Below are positions 59,836 to 64,000 of a stretch of DNA of 64,000 nucleotides, piece after piece. The notes under the pieces were generated by a model that did no database searches, had not been told where the DNA came from, and was given only the letters and a program-made list of their open reading frames with translations. The stretch comes from Streptomyces sp. CG4 (GTDB lineage Bacteria > Actinomycetota > Actinomycetes > Streptomycetales > Streptomycetaceae): contig NZ_CP163525.1 in the NCBI RefSeq assembly GCF_041080655.1, positions 7,564,001 to 7,628,000 of the forward strand. Direction: 5' to 3'. Each line of letters starts with the position of its first letter. The stretch's first letter is position 1. The position numbers and the translations under genes are program-made.

Positions 59836-60711
59836 TCAGGCGTAGGTGTAGAAGCCCGAGCCGGTCTTCCGGCCCAGCCGGCCCGCCTCGACCATGCGCT
59901 GGAGCAGCGGGGGAGCGGCGTACAGCGGCTCCTTGTACTCGGTGTACATCGAGTTGGCGATGGAGACGATGGTGTCCAGACCGATCAGGTCCGACAGCTT
60001 CAGCGGGCCCATCGGGTGGGCGCAGCCCATCTCCATGCCGTTGTCGATGTCCTCGCGGCTCGCGATGCCCGACTCGAACATCCGGATCGCGGAGAGCAGA
60101 TAGGGCACGAGCAGCGCGTTGACCACGAACCCGGAGCGGTCCTGGGCGCGGATCGCGTGCTTGCCGAGCACCTTCTCGGCGAAGACCTGGGCGCGGCTGA
60201 GGGTGCCCTCGGAGGTGGTGAGCGCCGGGATCAGCTCGACCAGCTTCTGCACCGGGGCGGGGTTGAAGAAGTGGATGCCGACCACGTGGTCCGGGCGGGA
60301 GGTGGCGACGGCCAGCTTCACCAGCGGGATCGAGGAGGTGTTGGAGGCGAGGATCGCGTCCGGGCGGGTCACCACCTGGTCGAGCACCTGGAAGATCTCC
60401 GTCTTCACCGGCTCGCTCTCCACGACGGCCTCGATCACCAGATCGCGGTCGGCGAACTCGCCGAGGTCCGTGGTGAAGCTCAGCCGCGCCTGGGTGGTCT
60501 CCCGCTCCTCCTCGGAGATCTTCCCGCGCTCGGCGGCCTTGGCCAGGGAGCCGAACAGCCGGGTACGGCCGATCTCCAGGGCCTCGCCGGTGGTCTCCGC
60601 GACCCTCACGTCCAGTCCCGCGCGGGCGCACACCTCAGCGATGCCCGCGCCCATCTGGCCGCAGCCCACGACTCCGACGCGCGCGATATCTCCCGATGGG
60701 AAGCCTGTCAC
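59836..60711 (-). CDS. 3-hydroxybutyryl-CoA dehydrogenase
   Basis: 291 aa HAD-type enzyme that interconverts 3-hydroxybutyryl-CoA and acetoacetyl-CoA with NAD(P). The N-terminal Rossmann motif is VVGCGQMGAGIAEV. The signature GIHFFNPAPVQKLVELI holds the catalytic His, with NTSSIPL upstream. The C-terminal domain has SGFVVNALLVPYLLSAIRM and HPMGPLKLSDLIGLD. GTG at 60711 has GAAGGGG upstream. It is divergent from a Tat-exported hydrolase. Confidence 0.94.
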   Translation of the reverse strand: MTGFPSGDIARVGVVGCGQMGAGIAEVCARAGLDVRVAETTGEALEIGRTRLFGSLAKAAERGKISEEERETTQARLSFTTDLGEFADRDLVIEAVVESEPVKTEIFQVLDQVVTRPDAILASNTSSIPLVKLAVATSRPDHVVGIHFFNPAPVQKLVELIPALTTSEGTLSRAQVFAEKVLGKHAIRAQDRSGFVVNALLVPYLLSAIRMFESGIASREDIDNGMEMGCAHPMGPLKLSDLIGLDTIVSIANSMYTEYKEPLYAAPPLLQRMVEAGRLGRKTGSGFYTYA

Positions 60712-60881
60712 ATCGACCCCTTCGCTGTTCTCCGGCTCGCTGGCAGGACCTCCGGGTTCGGCGCCTGCTCCGATCGTGCACGTTACCGTCAAGTATCGAT
60801 GATCGATCGGCCGGGTGGGGGCATCCTGGGGCGCGAAACGATCCGTGACGGAGCGGATCCGGAGCGTATGGGGGTGTGCAG

Positions 60882-62117
60882 ATGGGGCAACTGTCACGGC
60901 GGGCTTTCACGTTGGCCGCGCTGTCCACGCTGGGCGCGGCACCGGCCGCGCGGGCGGCAGCGGATCACCGGCCCCGGGCGGCCGCCGAGATGCGCGGGAT
61001 GTGGCTCGCCACCGTGTCCAACCGGGACTGGCCGTCCGAGCCCGGCCTCACGGCCGCGGCGCAGCGCACGGAACTGATCGCGCTGCTCGACAAGGCGGCC
61101 CGCCGCCGGCTCAACACGGTGATCTTCCAGGTGCGGCCCACCGCCGACGCCCTGTGGCCGTCACCGTACGAGCCGTGGTCCGAGTACCTCACCGGAACCC
61201 AGGGCCGCAGCCCCGGCTGGGACCCGCTGGGCACCGCCGTGCAGGAGGCGCACGCCCGGGGCCTGCACCTGCACGCCTGGTTCAACCCGTACCGGATCGC
61301 CAACCACACCGACCGCGGCCGGCTCGCCCCCGCGCACCCGGTCCGCAAGCACCCCGACTGGGCGGTGCCGTACGGCGGGAAGCTCTACTACAACCCCGGC
61401 CTGCCCCAGGTCCGCGCCTTCGTCCAGCGGGCGATGCTCGACGCGGTCGCCAGGTATCCCGTCGACGGCGTCCACTTCGACGACTACTTCTACCCGTACC
61501 CGGTCGCCGGTCAGACCTTCGACGACGACACCGCGTACGACCGCTACGGCGGCGCCTTCGACAGCCGGGCAGCGTGGCGGCGGGACAACATCAACAAGCT
61601 GGTCAGGGAGATGGCGGCCGGCATCCGACGGGTCCGGCCGGGCACCCCGTTCGGGGTCAGCCCCTTCGGGGTGTGGCGCAACGCCGCGAGCGACCCGCGT
61701 GGCTCGGACACGCGGGCGGGCGTGCAGACGTACGACGATCTGCACGCGGACACCCGTGCCTGGGTGCGGGGTCACTGGATCGACTACGTCGTGCCGCAGT
61801 TGTACTGGAACCTCGGCTTCGCCGCCGCCGACTACGCCAAGCTCGTCGACTGGTGGGCGGCGGTCGCCGAGGGCACCAGGACACAGCTGTACATCGGCGA
61901 GGCCCTGTACAAGGCCGGGGCGGCCGGGCAGCCCCCGGCCTGGCACGACCCGGCCGAGCTGTCCCGGCACCTCACCCTCGCCGCCCGTCACCCGCAGGTG
62001 CGCGGTCATGTCTTCTTCGCCGCCAAGGACGTGGCGGCCGATCCGATCGGGGCGATGTCACGCGTGGTCGCCGACCACTACCGCCGATCGGCGAAACCTC
62101 CGCGACCTCCGCGGTGA
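60882..62117 (+). CDS. Tat-exported GHL10-like (DUF187) glycoside hydrolase
   Basis: 411 aa. A twin-arginine signal (LSRRAFTLAALSTLGAAPAARA) is followed by a TIM-barrel domain of the glycosyl hydrolase-like 10 family (PF02638): MRGMWLATVSNRDWPS, LNTVIFQVRPTADALWPS, HLHAWFNPYRIANHTD, DGVHFDDYFYPYP. It probably acts on peptidoglycan or another cell-wall glycan outside the cell. ATG at 60882 has GGGGGTG upstream; GTG 60876 is the alternative. It ends one base before the convergent DUF1918 gene. Confidence 0.9.
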   Translation: MGQLSRRAFTLAALSTLGAAPAARAAADHRPRAAAEMRGMWLATVSNRDWPSEPGLTAAAQRTELIALLDKAARRRLNTVIFQVRPTADALWPSPYEPWSEYLTGTQGRSPGWDPLGTAVQEAHARGLHLHAWFNPYRIANHTDRGRLAPAHPVRKHPDWAVPYGGKLYYNPGLPQVRAFVQRAMLDAVARYPVDGVHFDDYFYPYPVAGQTFDDDTAYDRYGGAFDSRAAWRRDNINKLVREMAAGIRRVRPGTPFGVSPFGVWRNAASDPRGSDTRAGVQTYDDLHADTRAWVRGHWIDYVVPQLYWNLGFAAADYAKLVDWWAAVAEGTRTQLYIGEALYKAGAAGQPPAWHDPAELSRHLTLAARHPQVRGHVFFAAKDVAADPIGAMSRVVADHYRRSAKPPRPPR

Positions 62118-62118
62118 G

Positions 62119-62316
62119 CTACCGCTGGTGCTCTTTCCGGTGATCTACGAGGCAGTCGGGACCCGGGGACATGATCGTCTCGTGCCCGTCTTCGGCTCGG
62201 ACACGATAGGGCGGGTTCCCCTCGGGACCGAGTACTTCGACGACCTCCACGACATGGTCGTGCTCGCCGACCACCCTGCCGTGCCGCACCAGCTTGTCGC
62301 CCTTTTTGGCACGCAT
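62119..62316 (-). CDS. DUF1918 protein
   Basis: 65 aa basic small protein of the DUF1918 family, with VVGEHDHVVEVVEVLGPEGNPPYRVR and the C-terminal SPGPDCLVDH. Function unknown. ATG at 62316 has AGGAGGG 7 bases upstream. It lies 18 bases downstream of the EamA transporter gene on the same strand, so a common transcript is likely. Confidence 0.9.
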   Translation of the reverse strand: MRAKKGDKLVRHGRVVGEHDHVVEVVEVLGPEGNPPYRVRAEDGHETIMSPGPDCLVDHRKEHQR

Positions 62317-62334
62317 GTCAGGCCCTCCTCATGC

Positions 62335-63246
62335 TCACGACCGCTGTGTGACGGCGATGCACACGAGCACGGCGACAGCGGTCAGGGGAGCGGCCGCCGT
62401 GAAGTGCTCGCCGAGCAGCAACGCCGACCACACCAGTGTGAGCAGCGGCTGAGCCAACTGCAACTGGCTCGCCTTCGGGATGCCGATGGCCGCCATGCCC
62501 CGGTACCAGACGACCAGGCCGAGGAACTGCGAGCCCAGCGCCACCCACAGCAACCCGGCGATGCCCTGCGCGGTGAGACGGACCGGCTCGTACGTCAGCG
62601 CCACCACGGCGGCGGGCACGCTCAGCGGCAGACACAGCACCAGCGCCCAGCCGATGACCTGCCAGCCCGGCATGACCCGGGCCAGCCGGCCCCCCTCGGT
62701 GTAGCCGGCCGCGCACACCAGCAGGGCCGCGAACAGATAGCCGTCGGCGGCCGTCAGCGCACCGCCGCTCTGCGCGACGGTGAAGGTGACCACGGCCGCG
62801 GCCCCCGCCAGCGCGGCCAGCCAGAACCGGCGCGAGGGGCGGCTGCCGATGCGCAGGGCCGACAGCACGGCGGTGGTCAGCGGCAGCAGCCCCACCACGA
62901 CGGCGGCGTGCGCGGTGGTGGAGGTCTGCAGCGCGAGCGTGGTCAGCAGCGGAAAGCCGAGCACGACACCGCCGGCGACAACGGCGAGCCCCGGCAGATG
63001 CCGGCGTTCGGGCAGCGGAACGCGCAGGAAGAGGAGACACCCGCCCGCGACGAGTGCGGCGAGGGCGCTGCGCACGGCCACCAGCGACCAGGGGCCGAAG
63101 CTCTGCAGGCCCCAGGCGGTGGCCGGGAAGGTCAGCGAGAAGGCGGCGACGCCGAGCGCGGCCAGTGCGGTGCCGAAGCCGTGCCGCTCGCGGAGCGCGG
63201 TGACCGCTATCCGACTCGGGGCAGTAGCGCTACTCTGTGTTCTCAT
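62335..63246 (-). CDS. EamA/RhaT-type exporter
   Basis: 303 aa with ten hydrophobic segments in two EamA repeats (AWGLQSFGPWSLVAVRSALAAL in the first, QLQLAQPLLTLVWSALLLGEHF in the second). It probably exports an amino acid or a related metabolite. The only start is ATG 63246, directly at the overlap with the divergent MocR-type gene, without a ribosome site, which fits a leaderless mRNA (TACGCT lies 5 bases upstream). It shares a transcript with the DUF1918 gene. Confidence 0.9.
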   Translation of the reverse strand: MRTQSSATAPSRIAVTALRERHGFGTALAALGVAAFSLTFPATAWGLQSFGPWSLVAVRSALAALVAGGCLLFLRVPLPERRHLPGLAVVAGGVVLGFPLLTTLALQTSTTAHAAVVVGLLPLTTAVLSALRIGSRPSRRFWLAALAGAAAVVTFTVAQSGGALTAADGYLFAALLVCAAGYTEGGRLARVMPGWQVIGWALVLCLPLSVPAAVVALTYEPVRLTAQGIAGLLWVALGSQFLGLVVWYRGMAAIGIPKASQLQLAQPLLTLVWSALLLGEHFTAAAPLTAVAVLVCIAVTQRS

Positions 63247-63260
63247 GCATCAGCGTAGCA
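63231..63260. promoter_or_regulatory. overlapping divergent start region of EamA and MocR genes
   Basis: The two ATG codons share bases 63245-63246 within ATGCAT. On the plus strand TACTCT (63231-63236) stands 8 bases before the MocR ATG; on the minus strand TACGCT stands 5 bases before the EamA ATG. GCTAC and GTAGC form an inverted repeat around the whole. Both promoters therefore lie inside the other gene's first codons. Confidence 0.6.
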
Positions 63261-64000
63261 GTGTCTGTGAACTGGCAGAACAGCTCCGAGGGGACCTCGA
63301 CCGCTACTCTCCAGGTGGAAAACTCCCGTCGAGCCGGGAGCTGGTCGAGCGCTTCCACGTGAGTCCGGTGACCGTCTCGCGCGCCCTCGCCCAGCTGGCC
63401 GCCGAGGGACTGGTGGTCACCCGGCCGGGCGCCGGTGCCTTCCGCGCCAGGCCGCGCACCGTCGCGGAGCCCGCCGGGGACACCTCCTGGCAGGAGGTCG
63501 CGCTGAGCGCGGAGGGCGCGGCCGACCTCGTCCCGCGCACGGTGGACGCCTCCGGCGTCACGATCTGCCTCGCCGCACCGCCCCCGGGCGTGCTGGAGTT
63601 CAACGGCGGATACCCCCACCCCTCCCTCCAGCCCGAGCGGGCGATGGCCGCGGCCCTCGCCCGGGCCGGCCGGCGGCCCGGTGCCTGGGGCAGACCCCCG
63701 CTGGAGGGCCTGCCGGAACTGCGGGAGTGGTTCGCGCGCGACATCGGCGGTGCCGTCACGGCCGCGGAGGTGCTGATCGCCGCCGGCGGACAGTCCGCGC
63801 TGGCCACGGCCCTGCGGGCGCTCGCACCGCCCGGCGCCCAGGTCCTCGTGGAGTCGCCCACCTACCCGGGCATGCTGGCCCTGGCCCGCTCGGCAGGGCT
63901 GCGCCCGGTCCCGGTGCCGGTCGACCGCGACGGCGTACGGCCCGACCTGCTCGCCGACGCCTTCCGGGCCACCGGCGCCCGGGTGTTCGTCTGCCAGCCC
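63245..64000 (+). CDS. MocR-type regulator (GntR HTH plus aminotransferase domain), partial
   Basis: 252 codons, open to the window end. The N-terminal GntR winged HTH (about 1-75) has LPSSRELVERFHVSPVTVSRALAQLAAEGLVVTRPGAG. From about 100 an aminotransferase class I domain follows (FNGGYPHPSLQPERAMAAALARAG, GRPPLEGLPELREWFA, AAGGQSALATALRALAPPG, VESPTYPGMLALARSAG). The PLP lysine would lie beyond the window. It is divergent from the EamA exporter, its likely target; MocR proteins often pair with transporters. Confidence 0.92.
   Translation, partial: MHQRSSVCELAEQLRGDLDRYSPGGKLPSSRELVERFHVSPVTVSRALAQLAAEGLVVTRPGAGAFRARPRTVAEPAGDTSWQEVALSAEGAADLVPRTVDASGVTICLAAPPPGVLEFNGGYPHPSLQPERAMAAALARAGRRPGAWGRPPLEGLPELREWFARDIGGAVTAAEVLIAAGGQSALATALRALAPPGAQVLVESPTYPGMLALARSAGLRPVPVPVDRDGVRPDLLADAFRATGARVFVCQP

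Overview
The window is a contiguous piece of a Streptomyces chromosome. GC content and third-position GC are very high, GTG starts are frequent, and the gene order is the actinobacterial core order I know from S. coelicolor: the Pup-proteasome cluster (about SCO1648 down to SCO1640), then pafBC, tatAC, helY, the rar/Cvn9 conservon, opuA, glnA4, infC-rpmI-rplT and pheST. It looks like ordinary core chromosome. I found no rRNA, tRNA, prophage, insertion sequence or CRISPR array.

Region 1 (1-14.6 kb) is the pupylation and proteasome region. A [3Fe-4S] ferredoxin gene diverges from arc/mpa (ATPase ring). Next come dop, pup (ending GGE), a frameshifted endonuclease VII-like gene, prcB and prcA. 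A LacI regulator and a divergent MFS exporter separate prcA from pafA. Two FKBP prolyl isomerases follow, one a lipoprotein with two domains, and then the WYL regulators pafB and pafC.

Region 2 (14.7-19.8 kb) holds two small proteins, tatA, tatC and helY. The helY promoter is an exact match to the LexA-independent DNA-damage promoter (RecA-NDp) that PafBC activates in mycobacteria. This suggests a regulatory link to pafBC, about 2.4 kb upstream. A 5'-3' exonuclease gene near 29 kb carries a near match.

Region 3 (20.1-24.8 kb) is the Cvn9/rar conservon: histidine-kinase-like protein, roadblock protein, DUF742 protein, Ras-like GTPase, and a P450 whose K-helix reads EQSLW instead of ExxR.

Region 4 (24.8-36.1 kb) is a mosaic of single genes: pseudouridine synthase, GNAT, 5'-nucleotidase, siderophore-interacting protein with an iron-box-like palindrome, 5'-3' exonuclease, glycine-betaine ABC system opuA with fused permease and binding protein, an XRE-cupin regulator coupled to a signal-less metal receptor, and a TDT transporter divergent from a LysR regulator.

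Region 5 (36.2-42.5 kb) is a gamma-glutamyl-amine (probably ethanolamine) cluster: class I amidotransferase, FadR-type regulator, glnA4, aldehyde dehydrogenase, SDR, and then a convergent PLP aldolase/deaminase-like gene.

Region 6 (42.8-48.1 kb) has a repeat-rich single-pass membrane protein translationally coupled to a mycosin-type subtilase, a class A beta-lactamase-like serine hydrolase whose N-terminal anchor is cut off by an in-frame amber codon, an SseB-domain protein and a DUF1844 protein.

Region 7 (48.1-55.9 kb) is translation: infC (probable ATC start behind a leader with a T-tailed terminator), rpmI, rplT, an rRNA methyltransferase, an orphan PAS histidine kinase, pheS and pheT.

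Region 8 (56.1-64 kb) has a membrane PP2C/SpoIIE phosphatase, a TPR regulator with a dyad in its promoter, a Nudix hydrolase, a small membrane protein, 3-hydroxybutyryl-CoA dehydrogenase, a Tat-exported GHL10-like hydrolase, a DUF1918 protein, an EamA exporter, and a MocR-type regulator that runs off the window end. The EamA and MocR start codons overlap within one ATGCAT.
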